Position numbers and translations under genes: made by a program. The notes below the pieces were generated by a model. The model was not told the DNA's origin, made no database searches, and saw only the letters and a list, made by a program, of their open reading frames with translations. From assembly GCF_000941075.1 (NCBI RefSeq), contig NZ_CP007229.1:558001-622000 (forward strand): a DNA stretch of 64,000 nucleotides, read 5' to 3'. Below are positions 22,891 through 34,882 of the stretch, piece after piece. How positions within the stretch are numbered: the first letter of the stretch is position 1; every line of letters starts with the position of its first letter. This DNA comes from Mesomycoplasma dispar (GTDB taxonomy: Bacteria; Bacillota_I; Bacilli_A; Mycoplasmatales; Metamycoplasmataceae).

Positions 22891-22914
22891 AGTTAAATTA
22901 AATTTAACTTTTTC
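22891..22914 (+). terminator. Terminator of the MIB-MIP operon
   Basis: Stem AGTTAAAT/ATTTAACT with a 3-base loop and a T-run, starting at the base after the MIP stop. Confidence 0.65.
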
Positions 22915-22937
22915 GTAATTTTAAGTGCAAAATCTAG

Positions 22938-22943
22938 TATAAT
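22938..22943 (+). promoter_or_regulatory. Candidate -10 for the SGNH protein
   Basis: TATAAT in AGTATAATTTATACT, 102 bases upstream of the ATG. The long leader makes it a candidate only. Confidence 0.45.
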
Positions 22944-23044
22944 TTATACTAATTTTTGTGCTTTTTAATAAATTTCATTATGTTTTATTTAAATAATAAA
23001 AAAGGCAAAAAAGAGCAAAAATTAGCATAAAAAGGGGTAAAATA

Positions 23045-26000
23045 ATGAAAAGAAAATTACCAAAACCTGACTTTTTAAAAGCCTTTAAAATCTTTTTAAG
23101 TTTTAGCACTTTAACTGCTGCGGCTATTGGTGCTAGTTTGATTGGTTTGAAAAATCGCGATAAAAACGACCTTACTAATAATAGCGCGACAAATCACTCA
23201 AGTGATATCAACCAGCCAATTCTGAATGAAATTAATTATTTAGCACTTGGCGATTCAATTTCTGCAGGATTCAATTGGGATTATAGTTTTGATTTTCGCG
23301 GTAGCATTTCGAGAAGCGCACAGATTAAAGGTCTTTCTTATCCGGCGTTTTTTGCCGATTTTATCCAAAAAATTAGACCAAATGCAATAAAATCGTTTGA
23401 CAATCTAGCGCTTTCGTGGACAACAATCACTGATTGACTTTATTTACTTGAACCTGGAAATGCAAAATTTGAAAATTTTGATAAAATGCATTTTAACTTT
23501 AATTATGAACTTGATAAATTAACAAAATCACCTTATGGTCAACAAATTCGCGATGTTTTTGGAAATTTTTCTGCAAAAAATTATCCAAAATTAAAGAAAA
23601 AAATTCAAAACGCCAATTTGTTAACGCTTTCGCTGGGTGCAAATGATTTAATGGAGTCAATTGACTTTCGAATAGTTGCAAAACCTAGTCAAAAAACCGC
23701 CACAAAAGCAGAGGCCGCCTTTGAGTTTATACAGGTTATCGAAGCAGCACTTGAGAAAATAAGCAAGAATTTACAGTCTTTTGTGCAAAAAATTCGTGAA
23801 ATTAACCCTAATTTACAGATAGTTTTACTTGGTTATAACGTCTTATTTTCCCAGTCAATCAAATTTTTTGAAAAGTTGTTGATGAACGAACTCGGTCTTC
23901 CTGAAAATTACACAGTTCTAACGCTTAAAAAATTAAATGAAACAATTAAAAAAGTTGCTAAAAAACAAAAAGTTCATTTTGTTGACCTTTATAATGAAAA
24001 AACTTGGATGGAAAAAACAAATAAATTTGCTAAAAATGAATTTGACATCCATCCTTCGACAAAAGGTTATAAAAAAATGGCACAGGATTTATTATTCAAG
24101 CTTGCTTTTGAACAAGATCCTGAATTCAAAAGCGAATTTGTTAAAAAACTTAATTGAAACAAAGATTATTTAGAAAAAGATCAAGACACCTACCGTCGAA
24201 TTTTAAATATAGGATCGAATTTAGAAATTTACAAAGCCTTGAGCATCGATGATTCAGTTGAGAAATTTATTGCACAAAAATCTAAAATTGAGCAAATTAG
24301 TACCGCCGAAATTGAAAAAGCAAAAGATCCACAACTTGCAATTCTTTCAAGAATTTGGTATGAAACCAGTTTTGGTACATTTTTAGACCGTTTTTTACGT
24401 TCAAATGTGCAAATTAATGACCGTTTAAAAAAAATGCTAAACGATTTTTGATTACAAAACGCCAAAAACAATCCATCATTTTCTGATATTTTACATAAGG
24501 TTTTGCAAAGCGACTTTTTCCTTGAGATTATCGAGCGATTCCAAAATTATATAAACGATGTTACAATCAACCAAAATTGGGAAAAAGCAACAATTTCCGG
24601 ACTTATTAGTTTTGTTTTCACTGGTTTTAGTGAAAAAAAACTAATAAATGTGTTAAAAGATGTTGTCAGTTCTGATTTTGCAAGTAAAAATAGCGGCAAA
24701 ATCAAAGAAATACTTTTTGCATCAATTTTTGGTCAAAGTGCAATTCAAGATTTACTAATTGATAATGCCATCGGAATTCCGGCAGAACATAAAAATGATT
24801 TAAAAATAATTTTCACTTTTGAATCAACAAGAAAATTGTTTTCAGAAATAATTAGTGATTTTATTCTTGAGTCAAAAGATTATGAAGGTGTTAAAAATTT
24901 TGAAGATGTGCTCAAAATTTTTCTAACACATCCGCAAAATTACGAAAATATCGTAAAATTTGCCAAAAGTTTCATTGCTGAAAGTTTAAAACACCGCGAG
25001 TCAGTTAGTTTTTTAGTAAAAATACTTAACGAAAATTTTAAACTTAATCTCGAAAAAGATGACCAAAATTCATTAATAAGTCTTTTACTTTCAGTTTCAG
25101 ATATAATTATTCGAACAAAAACATGGGAAAAACTTAATGACACAGGTGCAAAAAGTTTTCTAAAATTTATAAAAAGTAGCGATTTTCGTCAAAGTAGTCA
25201 AAAAATTTCAACAATTTTTGCTAACCAAATTCAGGCTACCTATGCAACTTTTTTTAAAAAACCTGGAAATTTACTTGATTTGTTCCACGAACTTTTAACT
25301 TTTGATTTAAGCAATAATCAAATTGAATCACTTAAAAAATTGCTAACGAAATTTTACCCAATTGTAAATAAGTTTGAATTAAGCAACTTTATCGATAACA
25401 GTACGCCAAATTATAGCAATTTTTCACTATTTTTTAATTCAATTAGAGACTTTTTAGGTGAAAATTCCTTTAATGTTTTGTCAAAAGTTGTCAATTTTGC
25501 AATTAATGATTTTCTAGTAAATAGAAGTTCATATAAGCAAATTGACAATCTTAGTCGTTTCGGGTTTCAATTTTTGGCAAATAATCTGCCAAAAATTGAG
25601 GAAAATATTTATGATTATTTAGCAAAAAATCTAAGTGACGAAAATTTTATTCAAAATTTTAGCAATTTAATTAGTAAATCATTACGTTCTGAAGGGCTGA
25701 GCCAAAAAACAGTTGAAACTTTTTCAAAAATTCTTCAATTAATTTTTGAAGATTTTCAGAAAAAATATCAATTTTGGAAAAATAATAAAACCTCTAATTC
25801 TACTAATTTAATTTTTGAGTTTGTTCGCGGAGCGCTTGCTAGTTTTAAAATTTTCACAACCCAAAATTTTGACCAATACTACCAACTCAAAACCAATTTA
25901 GAAAGAGCCGAAAAAGATAAAAAAGATCTTGAAATTAAATTATACAAGCAAAAAATTGCCGATTTAGACGCAAATTTGTCTTTTGCAAATTTTTGAAGTT

Positions 26001-29000
26001 TTTTCCTAAATAATTTCTTTACAAACGATAAAATTTACCTACTTTTAAAAGAACTTGTAAACCTTAATTTCAAGGAAAAAATTGGCAGTCAAGATTTAAT
26101 CTTGTTTTTTAAAGATCTTTTTAGCCAAAATTTTCTTCATACTCAACTTGTTGATAAGCTAAAATCTAATCCATTTTTCAGTCAGGAAAAAGTTGTCGAA
26201 TCACTTTTAGACCTTTTAGGTAACTTTTTCCAATCTGAACAGGTAGAAAAATTACTTGCAAAATTTGTTGATCACTTCTTTAGTAAAGAAGAATTTGACA
26301 AAGCAGCCGATTTTAGCACTTTCATAACTAATTTTTTAAAAGAAAATAGTGATTTAATCGAGGAAGTATTTAGTCTTTTCCTTGGTGATTCAAAAACTTG
26401 AGACTCGCTTTCAACGTTTCTAAAAACAATTTTAGAAGCAAGTAAAGTAAATTTATCTGAAGAATCAATTCAAACAATTTTAACTTTAGTGCGAGATATT
26501 TTCACAAAATGAAAAGAATCAACATTAAGTTTTAAAGATGGGCAAAAAGTTCAATCACCTTTAACAATTCAAGCGCTAATTAGGATTCTTTTTGATTCAA
26601 TTTCTGATAGTTCTTCTTCGAAAAAGTCAATTTTTGAAAGATTATTAGATAGTTTTAGTGTTGATATCGCCAATACTTATTATCAAGGCGATCAAGACGA
26701 AAGTACAACAGAAAATCAAAAAAGCAAAATTAATCAGGAACATATTACAAAATTATTTGCCGAAGTCGCAAGAACCAATGCAATTTTTGAGCAAATAAAA
26801 GCCGGACTTACTAATATACCAAAAGATTATTTTGATAATATTTTACCAATTTTAAATAGTTTTCTAAATTCTCCAGCACTTTCAAATTTATTTGATTCTT
26901 ACTTTAAAATTGTTGCAAAGGCAAAAATTAACAAACCGTTAACCAATTTTTCATTAATTAAAACTTTATTTGAAAAACATTATTTTACTAGAATTATCGG
27001 TGAATTTATTACCAAATTAGATGAGTCAACTAATTTAGGGGAGAATGTTGCCGCGCTTGCGGCTAAAGTTTTCGGTACTAATTTTGAAAAAAACGAATTT
27101 TTACCGTTTTTTAAATTAATTAAGGAAATAATTTTAAATAACATCGAAAATTACTACAAAACTGATGAAAATATCGAAAACATAGTTCCTAACGAAACAA
27201 ATCTTGTCAATGTTAGTGAATCAGTAAAAAATTCGGAAATAATTACAACACCTTTTAGTGAAACATCCGAAAATTCGTCGGTAAGTCAAGGAACAGAATC
27301 AACTCAAACCGCAAATCAAACTGAAAAATCAGCAATTTATTCAAAAGAAAACGCTTTGCTAACTAAATTAGTTTCAGTTGTTAGTAATTTAACAAGCGGG
27401 AAATTTTCGCTTGAAACTTTTAATTTGCTTTTAGAAAAAGAAATTGGCACCGAAGAATTTATTATTGAACTTATTAAGCAAGTTTCATCAGTTTATAATA
27501 AAATTTCTGAAACTGAAAGAGACAATCTTTGAAATATCATCGTTAAAATTTTTAATTCATCATTTTTCAAAGACAAAATTAGTTTGTTAAACATTGGCGA
27601 TGTGTCCAGCTTTTCGCTATTTAGTAATTTATCAACAGAAAAAAAGCAAAAAATTGAGCCATTACTCAAAAAGGTGTTGCTGGAATTTTTGCCTAAACCA
27701 ATTAATAAAATTTTAATTTTTCGTCTTTTAGATTATATGAATAAAAATTCTGCTTTATTTAAAGAAGTAAAAACATTTTCTGCACTTTTAACTAAATTTT
27801 TAAGTGATGAATCCAATAATAACGCCAATAATAGCCAGTCAAATTCTCAAAAAGAATCAAATTCAGAATTTTTAAAATCATATTTATGATCTGTGGTTGA
27901 TTTTTTAATAAAAAATAATGAATTTGCTGACTTAGCCGCCGACATAATTGCTGTATATTTAAAATTAAATTTAGATAATAACGAAAATCTTACCAAGGAT
28001 AAAATAGAAAAACCAAGAGAAATAATAACTAAATTTCTCAAAGATTTTATAAATTTAGGGTTAGAAAATCCGTTACTTTCAGGAATTTTAGATCAAATTG
28101 TACAATCAATCAAAACCTTAGATCCTAGTCAAAAAAGTGCAAGCTTTTTTAGCGCTATTTTTAGCAAATTAGATTTAGCAAAATTAGTTAATCTTGATTT
28201 AGTTGTTAAAATTGAACCAAAAATTGGTGAGGATGACTCAACAGGCCAAAGTTCAAGCGATCAAAAAGATCTAATTGATGAAAAAAAATTAACATTAAAA
28301 ACTCCAACTAATCAAAAAATATCAACTAAATCACTTGCTGACTTTTTTGATTTATTATTTTTAGCCTCATCAAAATGAGATAAGACAAAGGAAAATGAAG
28401 CTTCGCCAATTTTAAAAGAATTAAATCATATAACTTATACCGGAATTTCATTTGAATCAATTTTTAAATCAAATAAAAAAGACCCTCAGCTTGAAGCAAT
28501 TTCAAAATTATTTCATAGAATTTGGTACTCTGAGAAGAATTCTAGCAAAATAACAATCGATAATTTTAAAAAATCATCAAAAGGAAGACTCCTTTATAGA
28601 CTAGTACTAATCCTTCTTTTTTATACATATGAATCTAGGATTTCTAAGCACTGAGCTCGATCCACAGCATTTTACGGCGGTCTTTTGTCTTCCTATACCG
28701 CATCTGAAATAATCCGTGCATCGTTACAAAACGGTGAACAAGCAAATAGAAATAAAACTAAGGATAATGATTATAAAACTTTCATCGACAAAGTAATAGG
28801 CGACCCAACAAAACCTAAAAGTGGTTGATGGCAAATTTGGACGAGTTATTATTCATCTTCCGATGTTAAATTAAATGATATGCTGACAATGATTTATTAT
28901 AATCAAGAAAAAAATCGTTTTTCTGCTGAAACCGGTCAAGAAAAACTTCGTGACCAAGTGCTTGAACAAATTCGCCAAGGAACTTATCCTGATAATTATG

Positions 29001-29020
29001 AAAGCCCAACAAAAAAGTAA
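23045..29020 (+). CDS. Giant SGNH/GDSL-hydrolase surface protein
   Basis: 1991 residues in one open frame. The N-terminal signal anchor (about residues 12-35) has no lipobox Cys. An SGNH esterase/lipase domain follows at about residues 65-370: block I 'LALGDSISAG' with the nucleophile Ser near residue 70, block III-like 'LSLGANDL' near 198, and block V 'DIHPSTKGY' near 334 with catalytic Asp and His. The remaining ~1600 residues are helical and weakly repetitive, rich in F, L, N, K and S, with recurrent 'F..LL..FL' patterns, and end in a short domain with 'RSTAFYGGLLSSYTASEIIRASL'. Esterase/lipase activity is inferred from the catalytic blocks; the tail's role is unknown. It is much larger than the ~65 kDa SGNH lipoprotein P65 of M. 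hyopneumoniae. AAAGGGGT precedes the ATG. Confidence 0.85.
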
Positions 29021-29042
29021 ATAATTTTTTGAATTTGAAAAC

Positions 29043-29072
29043 AAAAAACTTCAGGTATACCTGAAGTTTTTT
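29043..29072. terminator. Bidirectional terminator
   Basis: Perfect palindrome AAAAAACTTCAGGTA/TACCTGAAGTTTTTT between the convergent SGNH gene and tuf. It carries a T-run in both directions. Confidence 0.9.
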
Positions 29073-29111
29073 GTTGGATTTAAACTTGACTTTTAAATGG
29101 AAAAGCGAAAA

Positions 29112-30320
29112 CTATTTAATAATTTCGGTTACGGTTCCAGCACCAACGGTTCTTCCGCCCTCACGGATTGAGAATTTAGTTCCTTGCTCAACGGCGATTG
29201 GGGCAATAAGTTCAACAGTAAGATCGACATTATCACCCGGAATTACCATTTCACGACCAGCTTCGAATTCAATCCCACCAGTTACGTCAGTGGTACGGAA
29301 GTAAAATTGTGGTTTGTAGTTTTTGAAAAATGGTGTATGTCTTCCACCCTCTTCTTTTTTTAGCGCATAAATTGCGGCTTTGAATTTAGTGTGGGGAATA
29401 ATTGTTTTTGGTTTAGCAATAACTTGCCCACGCTCGATATCTTTACGGTCAACACCACGGAGAAGCACACCAGCATTGTCCCCTGCCATTGCGGATTGAA
29501 GGTTTTTGTTAAACATTTCAATTCCGGTTACAACAGTTTTTTTTGGCTCAGCACGGTAACCAACAATTTCAACTTCTTCATTTAGCTTAACTTGCCCACG
29601 CTCAACTTTACCAGTTGCAACGGTTCCCCGTCCTGTAATGGTGAAAACATCTTCGACTGCCATTAGGAAAGGTTTGTCCATTTCCCGCACTGGTGAGTCG
29701 ATATAAGAATCAACTGCATCCATTAGTTCTAACACTTTTGCTTCCCACTCAGGTTTTCCTTCAAGGGCACCACGAGCAGAACCACGAATAATTGGAGTGT
29801 TATCACCATCGAAGTCATATGAAGAAAGAAGTTCACGAATTTCAACTTCAACAAGGTCGACCATTTCTTCTTCGCCTTCAAGTAAGTCGATTTTGTTAAG
29901 AAAAACAACCATTTTTGGCACACCAACTTGTTTTGAAAGAAGAATGTGTTCACGAGTTTGGGGCATAGGCCCATCAGTTGCAGCAACGACAAGAATTGCT
30001 CCATCCATTTGTGCGGCTCCGGTGATCATATTTTTAATATAATCGGCGTGTCCCGGGCAATCAACATGGGCATAGTGACGTTTGTCGGTACTATATTCGA
30101 TATGGGCGGTATTAATTGTAATTCCCCGCGCTTTTTCTTCAGGAGCAGCATCGATTGAAGCATAATCTTTTGCCTCAGCTAACCCTTTTTTTGCTAAAAC
30201 GGTTGAAATCGCTGCTGTTAAAGTAGTTTTTCCGTGGTCAACATGACCAATTGTCCCGATGTTAATATGTTCTTTTGAACGGTCGAAATCTTTTTTTGCA
30301 CCAGATTTAACAACTGCCAT
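29112..30320 (-). CDS. tuf: Elongation factor Tu
   Basis: 402 residues. Delivers aminoacyl-tRNA to the ribosome. G-domain motifs: GHVDHGKT (P-loop), DCPGHADY (G3) and NKID (G4). Domain 2/3 signatures include '[13 protein letters not shown]' and the C-terminal '[15 protein letters not shown]'. TGAAAGGAAA precedes the ATG. Codon use and GC are higher than in neighbours, as expected of a highly expressed gene. It has no TGA codon: its few Trp are absent or TGG. Sequence type is that of the hyopneumoniae group. In mycoplasmas it is also often found on the cell surface. Confidence 0.99.
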   Translation of the reverse strand: MAVVKSGAKKDFDRSKEHINIGTIGHVDHGKTTLTAAISTVLAKKGLAEAKDYASIDAAPEEKARGITINTAHIEYSTDKRHYAHVDCPGHADYIKNMITGAAQMDGAILVVAATDGPMPQTREHILLSKQVGVPKMVVFLNKIDLLEGEEEMVDLVEVEIRELLSSYDFDGDNTPIIRGSARGALEGKPEWEAKVLELMDAVDSYIDSPVREMDKPFLMAVEDVFTITGRGTVATGKVERGQVKLNEEVEIVGYRAEPKKTVVTGIEMFNKNLQSAMAGDNAGVLLRGVDRKDIERGQVIAKPKTIIPHTKFKAAIYALKKEEGGRHTPFFKNYKPQFYFRTTDVTGGIEFEAGREMVIPGDNVDLTVELIAPIAVEQGTKFSIREGGRTVGAGTVTEIIK

Positions 30321-30468
30321 ATTTTTCCTTTCAATTTATTTTGAATTGCTTTATAAAAACTTGCTAAAAACCACCACTGAATAGCCTTGCAACTATTTCC
30401 TATCCTCTTTTTTTAGCAAATTTTACTATAAAACCCGATGTTTTAAAAAAATTTTTCAAACGATTTTT

Positions 30469-30480
30469 ATTATAATTATA
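30469..30480 (-). promoter_or_regulatory. tuf promoter region
   Basis: Two adjacent minus-strand TATAAT hexamers (30480-30475 and 30474-30469), giving a leader of about 140 bases before the tuf ATG. Confidence 0.5.
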
Positions 30481-30576
30481 CCAAAAATTAAAAATAATTT
30501 AAAGATTTTTGACCCTCAAAAAAAGTCTGAAAAACAAGGGGTGTCGGGGGCGAATAAAGTTAATTTTTTGGATAAA

Positions 30577-30598
30577 TTTAAATGTTTAAACATTTAAA
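30577..30598. terminator. Palindrome downstream of lon
   Basis: A 22-base perfect palindrome, TTTAAATGTTTAAACATTTAAA, 20 bases past the lon stop. On the minus strand it is followed by ATTTAT rather than a strong T-run, so its terminator role is only likely. Confidence 0.45.
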
Positions 30599-30617
30599 AG
30601 CAAGAATTTCACAATAA

Positions 30618-33326
30618 TTATTTAAAAATAAAGTCATAAATTTGCTCGTATGTTTCAACCGGAATGAATTTAATTGCTTTTTTAACTTCATCAGGGATAT
30701 CAACAAGATTTTTCTCGTTTGATTGGGGGATAAAAATTGTTTTAATCCCGTTTTTGTAAGCCCCAAGTGATTTTTCTTTAAGACCGCCAATTCCGAGCAC
30801 TTTTCCACGTAAAGTAATTTCACCTGTCATTGCAATATCGTGTGAGACCGGTTTTTGTGTAAGCGCGGAAATGATCGCGGTTGCAAATGTAATTCCAGCA
30901 GAAGGTCCGTCTTTGGGAATTGCGCCTTCAGGAACGTGAATATGAATTAAAGTGTTTTCAAAATCTAGATCAATTCCAAAATCTTTCGCTTTTGACTGAA
31001 CATAAGAAAGAGCAATTCGTGCTGATTCTTGCATTACATCTTTTAACGATCCCGTTAGTTTAATATCGCCGCGTCCGGGAATGGTTGTAACTTCGATTTG
31101 GAGAGTTGAACCACCAAGGGGCGAATAACCCAGACCGTTGACAGTACCAATTTGTGGATTAGCATCAACATAGTCAGGATCGTATTTTTCAATTCCTAAA
31201 AGTTCGCGGACAAATTTGATATCAATTTTGAAATTATCTTCAAGTGTTTTTTCAAGTAGTTTAACAATAATTTTTCGGGCAATTTTGTCAAAAACCCGTT
31301 TTAGTCCACGCACACCAGCTTCGCGAGTATAATAACGAATTAAAAAGTCAATTGTTGTATCATCGATTGGAAAGTATTTTGCATCAAGTGCGTTTTCTTT
31401 TAAAACTGCCGGAATTAAGTGTGATTTGGCAATTTGTAGTTTTTCTAAGAAAGTATAAGAAGATAGTTCAATTGTTTCAACCCGGTCAAGTAAAGGTTCG
31501 GGAATGTCGTTAATTTCGTTAGCGGTTGCCACAAATAAAATTTGTGATAAATCATATTCAAGTTCAAGATAGTGATCCTGGAAGAAACGGTTTTGTTCGG
31601 GATCTAAAACTTCAAGCATCGCCGCTGCTGGATCGCCTTTAAAATCAGAGCCCATTTTATCAATTTCATCAAGTAAAATTAACGGATTAGAAACGCCCGC
31701 TTTTTTTAGCGCTTGAATAATTTTTCCTGGAAGTGCACCTACATAAGTGCGGCGATGGCCGCGAATTTCCGCTTCATCGCGAATGCCACCAAGGGAAATT
31801 TTGACAAATTCTTTACCAATTGCCTCGGCAATCGCCATTGCAATTGAAGTTTTTCCGGTTCCTGGCGGTCCTACTAATGTAAGAATTGGGATTGTATTTC
31901 CTTTTGGTTTACGGATTTTTGTATTATCGAATAAATTTGAATCGGTATAATCAGAACCAATTTTTTTAAGATGAGGTTCTTCTTCGAATTTAGCACGGCG
32001 GTGAATTAGTGCCGCAAGATATTCGATCACCCTTTTTTTAATTTCATCAAGACCGTAATGAGCTTCTTCAAGTTTTTCACGAACATTTTTAATATCAAGA
32101 ATATCTTTTTTAACACGTCTTCACGGAAGGGCAACAAGTAAATCAAGGTAATTTTTAGTAATGTTTGACTCCGGTGAGGTCGCCATCATTGACTTTAGTT
32201 TGTTCGCTTCGCGTTTAATTGTTTTTGCGACTTCACGGGGGAAAATTAATTTTCCCAGTTCTGATTGCAAAAGTTCTTCAATTTCATCTTCATAACGTGA
32301 GTCTTCGCCAAGTTTTTTTCGAATTGCTTTAATTTTTTCTTTAAGGATGAATTCAGTCTGTTGACGGTCTAAATTTGATTTAAGAATAACGTTAATTTCG
32401 TCTTCAAGACGAACTTGTTCACGATGTGTATGCACATGTTCGTAAAGTTTTTTAATTCGCAAACCATAAGAACCTAAACTAAAAAGGTAATATTTTTGTT
32501 GATAAGTTAAAGTTGATGACGTAGCTAAAGTGTTAGTTACTTTTCTTATGTATTCAGTTAATTTAGTTTCATCACTTTTATCAACCCTTTCAACCATTAC
32601 TAACAATTCAGAAGGGATGTGAAAAGTTTTTGTTTTTTTTGCAAGTTCAACTAAATCTTCAACTAAAGTTGAGTTTATTTCACGGTTTTTTACGATTTCT
32701 CTTGTTGTACGAGCAATAATTTGATCTGCTCTAGTGTTTTGCGGATCAGGAACAAATTCGAGTAATTGCACTTTTTCAAGAACAGTAAAATCGAGAATTA
32801 CAGTATGTCAATCACTTCTGTCGTTTCGAGTTCTTGCGCGATAACTTTGAACTTTAATCAAAGAAGCATATTTTGAAAGTTCGCTAAGATCATAAACTCT
32901 AGGCTGGAAATTGTTTTCGATTTTTGTTAAATCTTCGACAGATTTATCTTTAACTTTTTGGTTTTTACCTGTCTCATTAGTTTCGTTATTATCTTCTTTT
33001 TTCTCTTTTTTGGTTTCAGTTTCTTCTACTTTTTTAGCCTTACTTTTTGTTTTTGATTTTTTTTCTGATGTTTCGTTACTTTCTAATTCTTCTTCTAATA
33101 ATTCTTCATCTTCTAAATCATCGGACTCAACAGGGGTAATTTCATTTTTTTTGCGATAAACGATCAAAAACTCCTTATTAGTTAAGGTTTGTCTTGAAGT
33201 CGAACTATAAATTTCACGAAGAATTTTAATCGAATCAGGGTCGCTGAAACTAATTGTTCGTTGAGTTGTGTTTGTAAAATATATTTCTTCTGATGCGATT
33301 AAAAAGCGATAAGAATTAGTAGGCAT
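30618..33326 (-). CDS. lon: ATP-dependent protease Lon
   Basis: 902 residues. Cytoplasmic AAA+ serine protease that degrades misfolded proteins and replaces most missing proteases in mollicutes. It has an N-terminal substrate domain, Walker A 'GPPGTGKTS' near residue 485 and Walker B 'LILLDEIDK'. The sensor region is present. The proteolytic Ser in 'KDGPSAGI' lies near residue 807, with the paired Lys in '[10 protein letters not shown]'. An unusual feature is an insertion of about 85 charged residues (about 67-150; D/E-rich then K/E/T-rich) within the N-terminal domain. The ATG follows CGGAGA. No CIRCE element is seen upstream, although lon is under CIRCE control in some other mycoplasmas. 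Confidence 0.97.
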
Positions 33327-33480
33327 ATCAAAAATCTCCGATTGATAATGTTTTTCGTATTTGGTGATAATTGTCTAGAGGACTAATTGTACCAAAAAAA
33401 AGAAAAAAGATATTTGTAAATATAAAATAATTCACTAACAAAATTATACTAAAATTTGTCAGCATTTATATAATTATAAA

Positions 33481-34179
33481 TTAATTTTTTATTCTTTTTT
33501 TAAGAAAATGGTCAACAATTACATAAATTGGCAGTGCTAAAATCGATTCAAGCGAAAAATTAGCTAAATTAAAAGGGGTATAAACGCTTAAAATGAAAGT
33601 TCAATAAGGAAGTTTTAAATCTCCAAGAAAATTTTTGCTAACTTCATCTCATTTTTCAATTGTTGCTAGAAAAGAAATTGAATCAGTTAATTTGAAAAGT
33701 CTTAAATAAACTGGCGTAATTAGAATTCCGTTTAAATAAGTCATTAAAAATGCGGTAACTAAAATTGCAAAAATTAACGCTAGGATAATAATTGTTTTCG
33801 TTTTTTGCGAATTTGGTAAAAAATTTCGAAATAAAAAACGAAAAAAAAGAAAACTAAAAATATAAATGCAAGAGGCAAAAAATAAAATAAAATGACCAAA
33901 ATAAATGATATCAATTCCGCCATAACTGTTAAAACTCAGTCAAGGTCCAACTAAAAACCTGATTAAAAGGCAAGTAAAACCAATTCAAAAACCTGAAATT
34001 AGAAAAATTGGGATAAAAAAAAGGGTTGAAAGATCTACTTTTAAACCAAGATTTTGAAAAAACGGTCAACTAAAATAATTTTGTGAAAAGATAAAAAAAA
34101 CTAACGAAAGACCAAATAAAATGCCGGCAACAGATAACTTAAAATTAAAATTAGAGCGCCAAAAAATTGAATTTGCCAT
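33481..34179 (-). CDS. ECF transporter S component-like membrane protein
   Basis: 232 residues with about six hydrophobic segments and short loops. The pattern 'TLFFIPIFLISGFWIGFTCLLIRFLVGPWLSF' (shown in part), a conserved small-residue helix and a basic C-terminus (DHFLKKRIKN) resemble substrate-binding S components of energy-coupling factor vitamin/nucleobase importers known from mycoplasmas. Substrate is unknown. It follows upp by 2 bases at the end of the salvage operon, so a nucleobase or nucleoside-related substrate is possible. The ATG at 34179 is close to the upp stop, suggesting translational coupling. Confidence 0.55.
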
Positions 34180-34181
34180 TT

Positions 34182-34796
34182 TTAATCGCCAAAGAAACGA
34201 TCGCCAGCATCGCCAATTCCTGGGATTATGTAGCCTTTATTGTTTAGTTTTGTATCTTTTTGACAAAAAAACAGCGGTATTTCTGGGTATTTTTCCTTGA
34301 TTTTATCAAGACCTTGCTGAACTGTTAGAATTGTAGCAACCATTATTTTTCTAAAGCCTTTTTCAACAAGTAAATCGATTGCACTCACTAGCGAATTTCC
34401 AGTTGCTAAAATTGGATCAAGAATAATTGCAACTGAATTAGATTCAGGACTTGGTAGATCTTGAAAGTAATTCTGAATTGAAAGGTCTAAATTTCGCTTT
34501 AGACCAATAGGTGCAACTTTTGAATCAGGTAATAAATCCAAAAACGGTTCAACCATTCCAAAACCTGCACGTAAAATAGGGACAAAAACAACTTGGTTTG
34601 TAATTTTTTTGCCACTAAATTTCTCATCTAACACGGAAATTGACTGAAATTCTTCAGTAGTTAATTTTTCCAAAACCGAAAAAGCTAAAAGTGTTGATAT
34701 TTTTCTAATCGAAGCGCGGAAATCAATTAACGTTGTCCTCTGTCTTATTTTACTAATTTCACTAGCAATTAAAGGGTGAGTAACTCTGATTTCCAT
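34182..34796 (-). CDS. upp: Uracil phosphoribosyltransferase
   Basis: 204 residues. Converts uracil + PRPP to UMP, the pyrimidine salvage entry point in organisms with no de novo synthesis. Motifs: 'VPILRAGFGM', 'EFLDLLP'-like 'PFLDLLPDSKVAPIGL', the PRPP-binding 'DPILATGNSLVSAI' near residue 128, and the C-terminal 'GYIIPGIGDAGDRFFGD'. AAAGGAG lies 9 bases before the ATG, directly downstream of a strong hairpin with a T-run. Confidence 0.97.
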   Translation of the reverse strand: MEIRVTHPLIASEISKIRQRTTLIDFRASIRKISTLLAFSVLEKLTTEEFQSISVLDEKFSGKKITNQVVFVPILRAGFGMVEPFLDLLPDSKVAPIGLKRNLDLSIQNYFQDLPSPESNSVAIILDPILATGNSLVSAIDLLVEKGFRKIMVATILTVQQGLDKIKEKYPEIPLFFCQKDTKLNNKGYIIPGIGDAGDRFFGD

Positions 34797-34811
34797 AATA
34801 ATTTACTCCTT

Positions 34812-34841
34812 TAAAAACTGGTTTTAAAAAACCAGTTTTTA
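34812..34841 (-). terminator. Terminator/attenuator-like hairpin before upp
   Basis: A 14-bp perfect stem (TAAAAACTGGTTTT/AAAACCAGTTTTTA) with a 2-base loop and TTTTT on the minus strand. It lies between deoC and upp, and the stem's T-run abuts the upp ribosome site. It ends the deo transcript or controls read-through into upp. Confidence 0.75.
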
Positions 34842-34882
34842 GTATTTGAAATCTCAAACAATTATAACATAAAAAAAGAAAA

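Noticed and set aside
30538..30554. G-rich GGGGTGTCGGGGGCG as a G-quadruplex or regulatory motif
   Set aside because: Only two runs of four or more G and no repeated spacing; it is notable against the AT background but too little to support a function.
33370..33387. ATTGTC-TAGAG-GACTAAT upstream of lon as a CIRCE or other heat-shock operator
   Set aside because: Arms are short and imperfect and do not resemble the CIRCE consensus (TTAGCACTC-N9-GAGTGCTAA).
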